A stretch of 64,000 nucleotides of DNA, from NCBI RefSeq assembly GCF_900182585.1, contig NZ_FXTM01000002.1, positions 1-64,000 of the forward strand, given 5' to 3'. Positions within the stretch are counted from its first letter, which is position 1, and each line of letters opens with the position of its first letter. Below, one piece after another: positions 33,880 to 41,073 of the stretch. A program made the translations under genes and the position numbers. The notes beneath the pieces were generated by a model that did no database searches, was not told the DNA's origin, and saw only the letters and a list, made by a program, of their open reading frames with translations. This DNA comes from Balnearium lithotrophicum (GTDB lineage Bacteria; Aquificota; Aquificia; Desulfurobacteriales; Desulfurobacteriaceae).

Positions 33880-34871
33880 ACATTAATCTCTAAGGAAATG
33901 CCCTCTCCTTTTAAGAGTTCCTTTAATGCCTCTTCTACTCTCTTTTCCTTTACTTGAGAGATAAAAACCGGTTTAAGGCCAATTTTTCTTAAAATTTCCT
34001 CCAACTCATTTGGTTTTACATGTTTAGAAAGTTCTCCGGTAGCAGAATACTCGATGGAAGCTTGGTTCTGGACTAATTGAACAACTGCCTTAAAGTTTCC
34101 TTTAGAAGTTGAGATATCTATAAAAGCCCTTGAGATATCCCTTTTTGAGTAGAAAACCTTTCCCTTAAAGTTTTCATCAATGTAAACAGGTACAGTTAAA
34201 ACATTTGAGAGTGCATACAAAGAGTAAAGGCTAATTAAATTACTCATTACTTCAACAATTTCCTCCTTCCTGGGAGGATTTTTTAATTTTGAGCGAACTT
34301 CATCCTTCAAAAGGGCTAAAAGAGAGAGAATGTAGTGGGGAGAGAAAATTGCATTTCCCCTTGACATGTAGGCTTTAAACTCTGGAATCAATTCCGGTAT
34401 GGAGTCCTTTATAAATTGAAAGACAACTTCAAGCTCTTCATGGGAGAGCTTTGGAAATTTTATTGTACTACCGAAAATTCTATTTATGCTTGTTCTAAGA
34501 ATCTCTGAAAGTTTAACCTTTAAAGGAAAAACTAATGCTAACTCCACTCTTTCGTTTAAACTTTTGACCTTTAAGAGTATTTCTTCCCCCGGTTTAAATG
34601 TTTTATCAGTTTCAAGTTTTGCGCTTAGTATTAAATCACCGACTTTTATTTTTCCTCTACCACCAGATAAGTACTCCAGAAAAGTTGCTCTAAGAAGGTT
34701 TTCAAACTCAGAACTTGGATTCCCCTTCCCCTCTCCTTTTGATATGAGCGAAAGAAGTTTCTGCATGTCCCTGTAGGAAAAATTTTCCAACTTGAGGGGA
34801 AGGTCTCTGTTGACTCCTTCGATAGGGAGAATTCCTTCTATTCTCCTAATTTCCACACTATCCTCAATCAA
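33876..34871 (-). CDS. Unknown protein, possible FliK-like C-terminal domain
   Basis: A 331-residue soluble protein with no signal or membrane helix. The N-terminal two thirds are helical and of no family I recognise. The last 90 residues (RAFIDISTSKGNFKAVVQLV, QNQASIEYSATGELSKHVKP, NELEEILRKIGL) resemble the small beta domain of FliK-type hook-length proteins, where a strand is followed by 'aex..vr..l...l..L...L...Gl'. The match is by shape only. No flagellar genes are nearby. The start overlaps the cysteine synthase stop by 8 bp, so it belongs to that operon. Confidence 0.5.
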   Translation of the reverse strand: MIEDSVEIRRIEGILPIEGVNRDLPLKLENFSYRDMQKLLSLISKGEGKGNPSSEFENLLRATFLEYLSGGRGKIKVGDLILSAKLETDKTFKPGEEILLKVKSLNERVELALVFPLKVKLSEILRTSINRIFGSTIKFPKLSHEELEVVFQFIKDSIPELIPEFKAYMSRGNAIFSPHYILSLLALLKDEVRSKLKNPPRKEEIVEVMSNLISLYSLYALSNVLTVPVYIDENFKGKVFYSKRDISRAFIDISTSKGNFKAVVQLVQNQASIEYSATGELSKHVKPNELEEILRKIGLKPVFISQVKEKRVEEALKELLKGEGISLEINV

Positions 34872-35775
34872 AAAGGTCTGTTGATAGGTATCTCTCTCCG
34901 GTGTCTGGTAGAACTGTGACTACCCTTCTCTTTATGCCTAACTCATTTGCTAACTTAATTGCAACAGAAACGTTTGCTCCTCCTGAAATTCCCGTAAGGA
35001 CTCCAAACTTCTTTGAGAGGAGGTTCGTGTAGAACTTTGCCTCATCGTACGATACTGTTTCAACTCTATCTGCAAGGCTCCTATCAAAAATGGAGGGAAC
35101 AAAACCTGCACCAATACCCTGAATTTTGTGAATTCCCGGATTACCTCCCGAAATAACAGGGCACTCCTCAGGTTCAACGGCAACTGTGAAGCAGTTGCTG
35201 TTAACCTCTTTAAACCTCTTTGCAATCCCCGTGAACGTTCCTCCCGTTCCAACACCTGCAACGAAGAGTTCAGGGAGCTCCCCCATCTGCTCCAAAATTT
35301 CAACCGATGTCTTTTCGTAGTGAACCTTTGGATTTACCGGATTCTCAAACTGCCTTGCAGGAAAGTACTTTTCAGGATTTTTCTCTATTAGTTCTTTTAC
35401 CCTTTCAACTGCTCCCCTTACCCCTTTATCAGCCGGAGTTAAAAGGAGCTCTGCTCCATATGCCCTTAAAATTTTCTTTCTCTCCTCACTCATGTTCTCT
35501 GGCATAACTATTAAACACCTGTAACCCTTCGCAGAGCAGACCAATGTCAAACCTATTCCAGTATTTCCACTCGTTGCCTCAATTACCGTTTTACCCCTGT
35601 TAAGCTCTCCCCTTCTCTCTCCATCTTCAACTATCTCAAGGGCTACCCTGTCCTTTATTGAACCACCAGGGTTGAACATCTCAAGTTTTAGAAAAAGTTC
35701 TATCCCTTCAATTTCCACTCTTAAAAGTGGAGTATTTCCTATAGCTTTAAGGATACTTCTTAAGTACGTCTTCAT
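34864..35775 (-). CDS. Cysteine synthase (O-acetylserine sulfhydrylase family)
   Basis: A 303-residue PLP enzyme that makes cysteine from O-acetylserine (CysE product) and sulfide, or possibly thiosulfate. Motifs are IGNTPLLRVE, the PLP lysine in NPGGSIKDRVAL, the substrate loop ATSGNTGIGLTLV, the phosphate loop GVGTGGTFTGIAKRFK and TGISGGANVSVA. I chose the ATG at 35775 because GGAGGAGA lies upstream; an ATG 17 codons earlier is inside the upstream gene with no such site. CysK versus CysM cannot be fixed by eye. It overlaps the Trm10-like gene by 29 bp. Confidence 0.92.
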   Translation of the reverse strand: MKTYLRSILKAIGNTPLLRVEIEGIELFLKLEMFNPGGSIKDRVALEIVEDGERRGELNRGKTVIEATSGNTGIGLTLVCSAKGYRCLIVMPENMSEERKKILRAYGAELLLTPADKGVRGAVERVKELIEKNPEKYFPARQFENPVNPKVHYEKTSVEILEQMGELPELFVAGVGTGGTFTGIAKRFKEVNSNCFTVAVEPEECPVISGGNPGIHKIQGIGAGFVPSIFDRSLADRVETVSYDEAKFYTNLLSKKFGVLTGISGGANVSVAIKLANELGIKRRVVTVLPDTGERYLSTDLFD

Positions 35776-36832
35776 CGGAAATCTCCTCCAGAACGAAAAC
35801 TTTCCTTCCCCTGACCTCCGTCTCACCTAAAACTTTATCAAATATTGAGGGTTTAAAGACAATAAAGCCACTAACGTGTTTTGAGGCCTTTTTGAAGATA
35901 AAGTCCGAAAAACCAAACTCTTCAATTAGCCATTTGAACTTTTCCTCAGGAATCCCCCGAACAATTTCTCCATTTACCAAAAATCTGACAATTTCCCTTT
36001 CTAAAAACTGTCTAAGGAATCTTAGTTTTGAATCCCTAGTCAGATTTCTCCTTACAACTTCGCAGAGTTCATCGGGCGATGTCAGATAGTCAAGAATTAT
36101 TTTCACTATTTCATTTATCCTATCTGGAACAATTGATACAATCCCTTTGTAGGTAATTTTTCTGTGTTTAAACTCCTTCAAGATTTTTCCCGTTGACCCC
36201 TTCAACCTCTCCGAGGAATCAACAATTCCACCTACAACAATTAGAGTATTTCCATCTACTTCCTCATGGGTAAATTCTTCTTCAGCATTCGGATCTAAAA
36301 CAATAACGTTTGAGTAACCCTCTATGGATTCCCTGATTCTAAAGGGAACTTTCGGCTTAAAGAAAGTTTTTAAAAACTCCTCCGCTTGGGGAGAGAGGTT
36401 AAAGACAAAGAAGTTTTCAGGAGTCAGGTAGTCCTTAACAATTCCATAGGAGAGCTCCAACTGAACGGCTAAACTTTTCTTTTCAGACGGAAGGAGTTCT
36501 CTAAAAAATGAGAGGTCGACACCTACATCAGGATATTTGAACTCAATGTAGGAAAGGTCAACTGTCCCCTTCCTCCTAATCACTGCAGAGTCTGGAACTT
36601 CGTCTCCTTTAAACCCTAAAAACTCAACATCCTTGCACTTCTCTATCAACTTTCCCGGTTTAATTTCAGGAATATCTCCCTTTCTCAAAATACCATACTT
36701 TCCCTTAACAACCTTGTATGCCGTTCTATTCAGAAAATCACCTCTTCCTGGATTAAAGAGGAATTTCAGTCTTTTTACTCCTAACCTGTAGAGTTCCTCA
36801 CAAAAAATCTCCCTCGGCTTTTTGAACTTCAC
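35747..36832 (-). CDS. Trm10-like SPOUT tRNA methyltransferase (archaeal type)
   Basis: A 361-residue protein. The core (about 180-270) has the Trm10 pattern: NTLIVVGGIVDSSERLKGST then GKILKEFKHRKITYKG and PDRINEIVKIILDYLTSPDE. In Trm10 enzymes GGIVD, KG(L/S)T and the 'v.qv.eIil.yL...dw' helix line the SAM knot. These enzymes methylate N1 of purine 9 in tRNA and are known from eukaryotes and archaea. The N-terminal 150 and C-terminal 90 residues are not recognised but are basic and folded-looking. It heads the operon with cysteine synthase, and is divergent from argJ across 54 bp. Activity in this organism is inferred. Confidence 0.65.
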   Translation of the reverse strand: MKFKKPREIFCEELYRLGVKRLKFLFNPGRGDFLNRTAYKVVKGKYGILRKGDIPEIKPGKLIEKCKDVEFLGFKGDEVPDSAVIRRKGTVDLSYIEFKYPDVGVDLSFFRELLPSEKKSLAVQLELSYGIVKDYLTPENFFVFNLSPQAEEFLKTFFKPKVPFRIRESIEGYSNVIVLDPNAEEEFTHEEVDGNTLIVVGGIVDSSERLKGSTGKILKEFKHRKITYKGIVSIVPDRINEIVKIILDYLTSPDELCEVVRRNLTRDSKLRFLRQFLEREIVRFLVNGEIVRGIPEEKFKWLIEEFGFSDFIFKKASKHVSGFIVFKPSIFDKVLGETEVRGRKVFVLEEISDEDVLKKYP

Positions 36833-36886
36833 TGAGAGCTCCCTTAGAGTTAAACTTAACTTCCAAATTATATATGGAGGTTAAGG

Positions 36887-38059
36887 TTGAAAAAGGGAAT
36901 AGCAGAAGTTCCGGGAATTCTCTGTGGAACGGCATTTGCAGGTATAAAGAGAACGGAAAAACCAACTAACAGACCTGATATTTTAGTTGTTGTAACAGAA
37001 AAATCTTCCGAGTTTGCCGCCGTTTTTACAAGAAACGATGTAAAGGCTGCTCCTGTAAGGGTAAGCATGGAAGTAAGGGGAAAGGTCTCTGGAATTGTTG
37101 CAAACAGTGGAAACGCCAATGCATGTACAGGAAAGAGAGGGTTGAGCGATGCCTACGAAATGTCGAAATTAACATCTCAACTAACAGGGAAGGGAAAGTT
37201 TTTAGTGGCTTCAACCGGAGTAATTGGGGAGCCCCTTCCAATGGATAAGGTTAGAAAGGGAATTGCCGAGGCCGTTTCTAACTTAGGAGAGGCAAGAGGG
37301 GAGGAACCTGCAAGGGCAATTATGACAACCGATACATTTCCAAAGACCTCTTTTAAGGAAGGGAATGGTTTTGTAGTAGGGGGTATAGCAAAGGGGGCTG
37401 GAATGATAGACCCCTCAATGGCGACAATGCTCTCCTTTGTTGCCACCGATGCTGATGTTCCAAAGGAGCTCCTTGAAAGGGCCCTGAGTGAGGCCGTAGA
37501 TGTTTCCTTCAATTCAATTACCGTTGACGGTGATATGAGCACTAACGACTGTGTATTTCTACTCTCAACGGGGAAATCCGGAGTAAAAGTAGATGAGAGA
37601 AATTATGGAGAATTTAGAGATTTACTAACCAAAGTTTTGGAGGATTTAGCCTACCAGATTGTCAAGGACGGAGAGGGAGCAACAAAGGTGGCAAAAATTG
37701 TTGTTGAAAAGGCAAGAACAAAAGAGCAGGCAAAAAAGGTTTCAAGGAAGATTGCCCTATCTCCCCTTGTTAAGACAGCCCTCTTTGGTTGTGACCCGAA
37801 CTGGGGAAGAATAGCTGCAGCTGCCGGGGCTGCCTTGGCGGGAGTTGATGAAGAAAAGTTGGAGATATACATAGGGAACTACCTCCTCTTTAAAGGTGAA
37901 AGAGCTTCTTACAGAGAAGAGGACGTTTACAGGTATATGAAGGAAAACAAAGAGATTGAGATAAGGGTAGTTTTAAATCAGGGAAACGAGAGTTTTAAGT
38001 ATCTAACGTGCGATTTCTCCTACGACTACGTGAGGATAAATGCCGAGTACAGAACGTAA
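36887..38059 (+). CDS. argJ: Glutamate N-acetyltransferase / amino-acid N-acetyltransferase
   Basis: Transfers acetyl from acetylornithine to glutamate, giving the cyclic arginine route. It has 390 residues. The self-cleavage site is in KGAGMIDPSMATMLSFVATDADV (nucleophile Thr of ATML). Other motifs are VVANSGNANACTG, FNSITVDGDMSTNDCVFLLS, DGEGATKVAKIVVE and GCDPNWGRIAAAAG. The start is TTG at 36887 with GGAGG six bases upstream. It overlaps coaX by 20 bp. Confidence 0.95.
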   Translation: MKKGIAEVPGILCGTAFAGIKRTEKPTNRPDILVVVTEKSSEFAAVFTRNDVKAAPVRVSMEVRGKVSGIVANSGNANACTGKRGLSDAYEMSKLTSQLTGKGKFLVASTGVIGEPLPMDKVRKGIAEAVSNLGEARGEEPARAIMTTDTFPKTSFKEGNGFVVGGIAKGAGMIDPSMATMLSFVATDADVPKELLERALSEAVDVSFNSITVDGDMSTNDCVFLLSTGKSGVKVDERNYGEFRDLLTKVLEDLAYQIVKDGEGATKVAKIVVEKARTKEQAKKVSRKIALSPLVKTALFGCDPNWGRIAAAAGAALAGVDEEKLEIYIGNYLLFKGERASYREEDVYRYMKENKEIEIRVVLNQGNESFKYLTCDFSYDYVRINAEYRT

Positions 38060-38747
38060 GGTACTGCTAATAGATGCCGGTAATACAAGGGTAAAGGGAG
38101 CTCTCTCAGAAAACGGTAAGGAGTTTAACTCAGTTTTTAACGTACCAACTGATAAATTTCGTTTAGAGCTCCTCTCCCCTTTTTCAAATCTCCCGATGGC
38201 CGTATCTTCTGTTGTTCCTGAGATTTCAAAAATTATTAAAGGGAAATTCCCTAAAGCTTTCTTTGTCTCTCAAAAGTTGAATTTACCTATTGAGATTAAC
38301 TATAAATCAGAACTTGGAGCTGACAGAATCTCAAACATGGTTGGTGGACTTTTTTATGGCAGTAGTTTTATAGTTGGGAGCTTTGGAACTGCAACCGTTA
38401 TTGACATAGTTGTTGACAGGAAATTTCTTGGTGGTTACATATTTCCCGGAGTTGAAACAATGGTAAAGGCACTGAGTAGATTTACAAGGAAACTTCCTGA
38501 AGTTAACATTACTCCTTCTTTAAACCCTGGTAAATCTACAGAGAAGTGTATCTCCTCTGGGATTTTCGTCTCAACCGTTGGAGCTCTATCGTTTGTTCAG
38601 AGAAAATTCAACCTTCCAACCATAGTTACCGGTGGATACGGAAGGTTAATTAAAGGGTTTTTAAATAGGACAGCCCTTGACGAGAATCTAACCTTCAGGG
38701 GAATCTATAGGATTTTTGAAATTAATGGGGGGAATTCCCCCCAATGA
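38040..38747 (+). CDS. coaX: Type III pantothenate kinase
   Basis: First step of coenzyme A synthesis, K+-dependent ASKHA kinase. It has 235 residues. Motifs are LLIDAGNTRVKGAL (phosphate 1), ELGADRISNMVGG (catalytic Asp), SFGTATVIDIV and GGYIFPGVETMVKALSRFT. The ATG lies within the argJ end, preceded by GAGG, so it is translationally coupled. Its transcript would end at the GC hairpin overlapping the stop. Confidence 0.93.
   Translation: MPSTERKVLLIDAGNTRVKGALSENGKEFNSVFNVPTDKFRLELLSPFSNLPMAVSSVVPEISKIIKGKFPKAFFVSQKLNLPIEINYKSELGADRISNMVGGLFYGSSFIVGSFGTATVIDIVVDRKFLGGYIFPGVETMVKALSRFTRKLPEVNITPSLNPGKSTEKCISSGIFVSTVGALSFVQRKFNLPTIVTGGYGRLIKGFLNRTALDENLTFRGIYRIFEINGGNSPQ
38727..38742. terminator. 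GC hairpin between convergent coaX and cytochrome c genes
   Basis: GGGGGG-AATT-CCCCCC forms a 6-bp stem with a 4-base loop, within the last coaX codons and 6 bp from the cytochrome stop. It has no clear U run but acts as a plausible bidirectional stop. Confidence 0.55.
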
Positions 38748-39002
38748 TTACTTTCCAAAAACTTCCTTAGCTGCAGCTTTAAGTGCAGAATCGTTGTTCT
38801 TAACTGCTGCCATCATAGGATTTGTTGACTTTTTAGCTGCCTCGACAAATTTCTGAGGGGATTTCAACTTAGCTTTGAGCTGTGCCTTTGAAGGAGCTAA
38901 GCCTCCGTTATGGCATCCGGCACATTGGGTTTCCCAAACTCCTGCTGATGCTGGAAGTGAGAAGAGAACTGCCAATGTTAGAGCTCCAAAAATTTTTCTC
39001 AT
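38748..39002 (-). CDS. Small monoheme cytochrome c
   Basis: An 84-residue periplasmic electron carrier. A signal peptide (MRKIFGALTLAVLFSLPASA) is followed by one heme site CAGCH and a helical lysine-rich domain, with a likely axial Met in TNPMMAAV. This is the class I, cytochrome c-553-like, minimal form. I chose the ATG at 39002 because AGGAGG lies upstream; an upstream in-frame start adds ten residues before the signal. It lies downstream of napH with 79 bp between, where a Crp/Fnr-like palindrome sits, so it may have its own promoter. Confidence 0.85.
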   Translation of the reverse strand: MRKIFGALTLAVLFSLPASAGVWETQCAGCHNGGLAPSKAQLKAKLKSPQKFVEAAKKSTNPMMAAVKNNDSALKAAAKEVFGK

Positions 39003-39050
39003 ACCTTTCCTCCTTACTAAAAGTTTCTTCACAAGGGTAAATTTATCTTA

Positions 39051-39070
39051 CATTTGAAGTAAGTCAAATG
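39051..39070. promoter_or_regulatory. Crp/Fnr-type palindrome upstream of the cytochrome c gene
   Basis: CATTTGA-AGTAAG-TCAAATG is a perfect 7-bp inverted repeat containing TTTGA-N6-TCAAA, the TTGA-N6-TCAA layout of Crp/Fnr-family sites. It lies between napH and the cytochrome gene, next to an AT-rich possible -10 (TAAGAT, 39045-39050, minus strand). Confidence 0.5.
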
Positions 39071-39081
39071 ATAATAGTCAA

Positions 39082-39948
39082 TCAAGAAATCTCTTCTTTT
39101 TTAGGAGGGGGAGCTACTAAAATCCCTCTATCCCTCCACACAAACTTTAGTGCATTTGTAGGACATACATCAACACATTCGGCACAGTTCCAACAGTAAA
39201 CACTTTGACTTTCACCTATGCTTGGGTTGATTCCCATTGGACATCTCGTATCACAAATTTTACAGCCAACGCACACGTTTTTATCGTAGTGAATAACGAG
39301 CTGTCTCCACTTAGCAATTAAAGCAAGGATAGCTCCAAGGGGACACAGGTATCTACAGAAGAATCTCCTCGTTATTAAGTTCAGTAAAAGGACAAGTACA
39401 ACGATAAATACTTCTGGAGTGATATGTTTGTAGAAAACGTAAAACATAGTTTCCCTTCCAACAAGTCCTGGAGGAGACCACCAGACGAACATGGGATATC
39501 CAACAATCATTGTCGTTAAAAGTTCAGCAATGAGGGCAAACCAGAGGGTTTTCTTTGCCAACCTAATTAAGTCTGGCCTGTACTTGAGCTTGTTTCCATA
39601 CTTTGGAATTAGTCCAAGTATCTTATCCGTTAAAAGGGATAAAAACTCTATTGGACACATCCAGCTACAGAATACCCTTCCCATTAAAAAAGCAAGGGTA
39701 ACAGGAACAACCATTCCCACCAAGGATGGCATGTAAAAGAATTTCGCCGTTAGGATTGATTCGAGTCCTTCCAAAGGAGAAACAACCCATAAATTACCCA
39801 CTCCTAAAGATTGGAACCAACCCTGAATGAAGTTTATATCCCAGTAATAGTTTGTAAAAGGGTTTCCAACAACAGTGATAAAACACCCTGTTAAAAAGAG
39901 GTAGCGCCAAACTGTTATCCTTTTCCAAAAGACCTTTTTTCCGGCCAA
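39082..39948 (-). CDS. napH: Quinol dehydrogenase membrane component NapH
   Basis: A 288-residue inner-membrane protein with four or five helices and two C-terminal 4Fe-4S clusters (CVGCKICDTRCPMG, then CWNCAECVDVCPTNAL). Two conserved CxxxCP motifs face the cytoplasm (FCSWMCPIEF and CRYLCPLGA). With NapG it oxidises quinol for nitrate reduction. The start is TTG with AGGGGTG upstream. It follows napG by 11 bp and is the last nap gene. Confidence 0.93.
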   Translation of the reverse strand: MAGKKVFWKRITVWRYLFLTGCFITVVGNPFTNYYWDINFIQGWFQSLGVGNLWVVSPLEGLESILTAKFFYMPSLVGMVVPVTLAFLMGRVFCSWMCPIEFLSLLTDKILGLIPKYGNKLKYRPDLIRLAKKTLWFALIAELLTTMIVGYPMFVWWSPPGLVGRETMFYVFYKHITPEVFIVVLVLLLNLITRRFFCRYLCPLGAILALIAKWRQLVIHYDKNVCVGCKICDTRCPMGINPSIGESQSVYCWNCAECVDVCPTNALKFVWRDRGILVAPPPKKEEIS

Positions 39949-39959
39949 TTCTTCACCCC

Positions 39960-40652
39960 TTAGGATTTCTTTATATCCTCAAGTTTTATCTCTTTTATTT
40001 TCTTCCACTTAATTGGCATTATTGTTATAGCTTTTTTTCCGTTATTTTCTGGTAAAGTATCAGCTATACACGAATAGGCACATATACCACAGCCCGTACA
40101 GTTTTCCTCAACAATGTAGGGTCTGAAGTCATGGTCAATCTTTATTGCAATTCCTGAGAATGGACAAACGGAAAAACACGTCTTGCACATAAGTCCTGTT
40201 TTATTCTGCTGCCAGGTAACACAAATTTGCCTGTTTATTACAGCGACACCCATTCGTACTTCTTCTTTCTTACATGGAACTAAAGAACCGGTAGGGCAAA
40301 CTTCAACACACTTCATACAGAGGTAACATGGTTTTTCAAGAACATCAACGTGAGGTGTTCCTGAAAAAACACCTCCATCTCTAATGTCAAAGTACTTGAT
40401 GCAGTGGTAAGGACATACCTCCCCACATCTTCCACATCTTATACACTTCTGGGCAAAGATATTTTCAGGAACAGCTCCTGGAGGTCTCAAAACGTTTGGC
40501 CCGATGGGAGATTTAACCATTGTTTTTGGATTTTTCAAGTTCTTTAAATTGCAGGAAGTAAGAACTCCAGAGATAAAAGCTCCTAAAGCAACCTTTAAAA
40601 ATTTCCTTCTATTTTCAGTTTTCTTCCTTTTCTCCATTTTCATCTTCCCCAA
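39960..40652 (-). CDS. napG: Periplasmic ferredoxin-type protein NapG
   Basis: A 230-residue iron-sulfur protein exported by Tat: ENRRKFLKVALGAFISGV near the N-terminus. Four 4Fe-4S sites are visible (CIRCGRCGEVCPYHC, CYLCMKCVEVCPTGS, CKTCFSVCPFSG, CTGCGICAYSCIAD). It works with NapH as the quinol-oxidising module. The start may be TTG 40652 or the ATGs at 40643 or 40637; a GGGGA favours the ATGs. It overlaps napD by about 38 bp. Confidence 0.93.
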   Translation of the reverse strand: MGKMKMEKRKKTENRRKFLKVALGAFISGVLTSCNLKNLKNPKTMVKSPIGPNVLRPPGAVPENIFAQKCIRCGRCGEVCPYHCIKYFDIRDGGVFSGTPHVDVLEKPCYLCMKCVEVCPTGSLVPCKKEEVRMGVAVINRQICVTWQQNKTGLMCKTCFSVCPFSGIAIKIDHDFRPYIVEENCTGCGICAYSCIADTLPENNGKKAITIMPIKWKKIKEIKLEDIKKS

Positions 40653-40986
40653 GCCAGGCTCTTTCTGCTTCCTTTTCAGCCTTCCTTAGCCCTCTGAATG
40701 GATTTATTGGATAAATCTCTCCTTCTTCAATTTTTTCAAATTCGTCCAAAAAGTGAGCTTCTATTACGGCAACTTGAAGAACACCATCGATACCTTTTAT
40801 GGATTTTTCCATTTCTTCAAGGTCTTTGTACCTTAAAGCATCAAGAACAACTACTATGTGATAAGCATTTTCCTCCTCCTTTAACCCTCCTCCGTAAACT
40901 TCAACTCCTGGAATTTTTAAAAGCTCCGTTTCAACTTCCTTACCCTTCTCAGGGGTTGTTGTTACAACACAGCTGACAATAGGCAT
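40615..40986 (-). CDS. napD: NapA maturation chaperone NapD
   Basis: A 123-residue cytoplasmic chaperone that binds the NapA twin-arginine leader. The ferredoxin-like core (MPIVSCVVTTTPEKGKEVET, VEVYGGG, YHIVVVLDA, IDGVLQVAVIEAHFLDE) is normal NapD. About 35 extra acidic residues follow and overlap the napG start. The ATG at 40986 is preferred over a TTG one codon earlier. An 84-bp gap with a hairpin separates it from napA. Confidence 0.88.
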   Translation of the reverse strand: MPIVSCVVTTTPEKGKEVETELLKIPGVEVYGGGLKEEENAYHIVVVLDALRYKDLEEMEKSIKGIDGVLQVAVIEAHFLDEFEKIEEGEIYPINPFRGLRKAEKEAERAWLGEDENGEKEEN

Positions 40987-41050
40987 CAATCACCTCTCTT
41001 TTATATACTGAAACTCCGATTAAATAAAGAAAGGAAACTTAGGAAAAGGG

Positions 41051-41067
41051 GAGGGAGGAACCCTCCC
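41051..41067 (-). terminator. Hairpin between napA and napD
   Basis: GGGAGG-(GTT)-CCTCCC on the minus strand, followed by CCCTTTTCC, lies just past the napA stop. There is no proper U run; it may partly terminate or shield napA mRNA so that less napDGH is made. Confidence 0.4.
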
Positions 41068-41073
41068 ACAAAA

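Noticed and set aside
36833-36886. TATATAT as a promoter for argJ
   Set aside because: It sits right at the ribosome site with no -35; only a vague AT-rich stretch.
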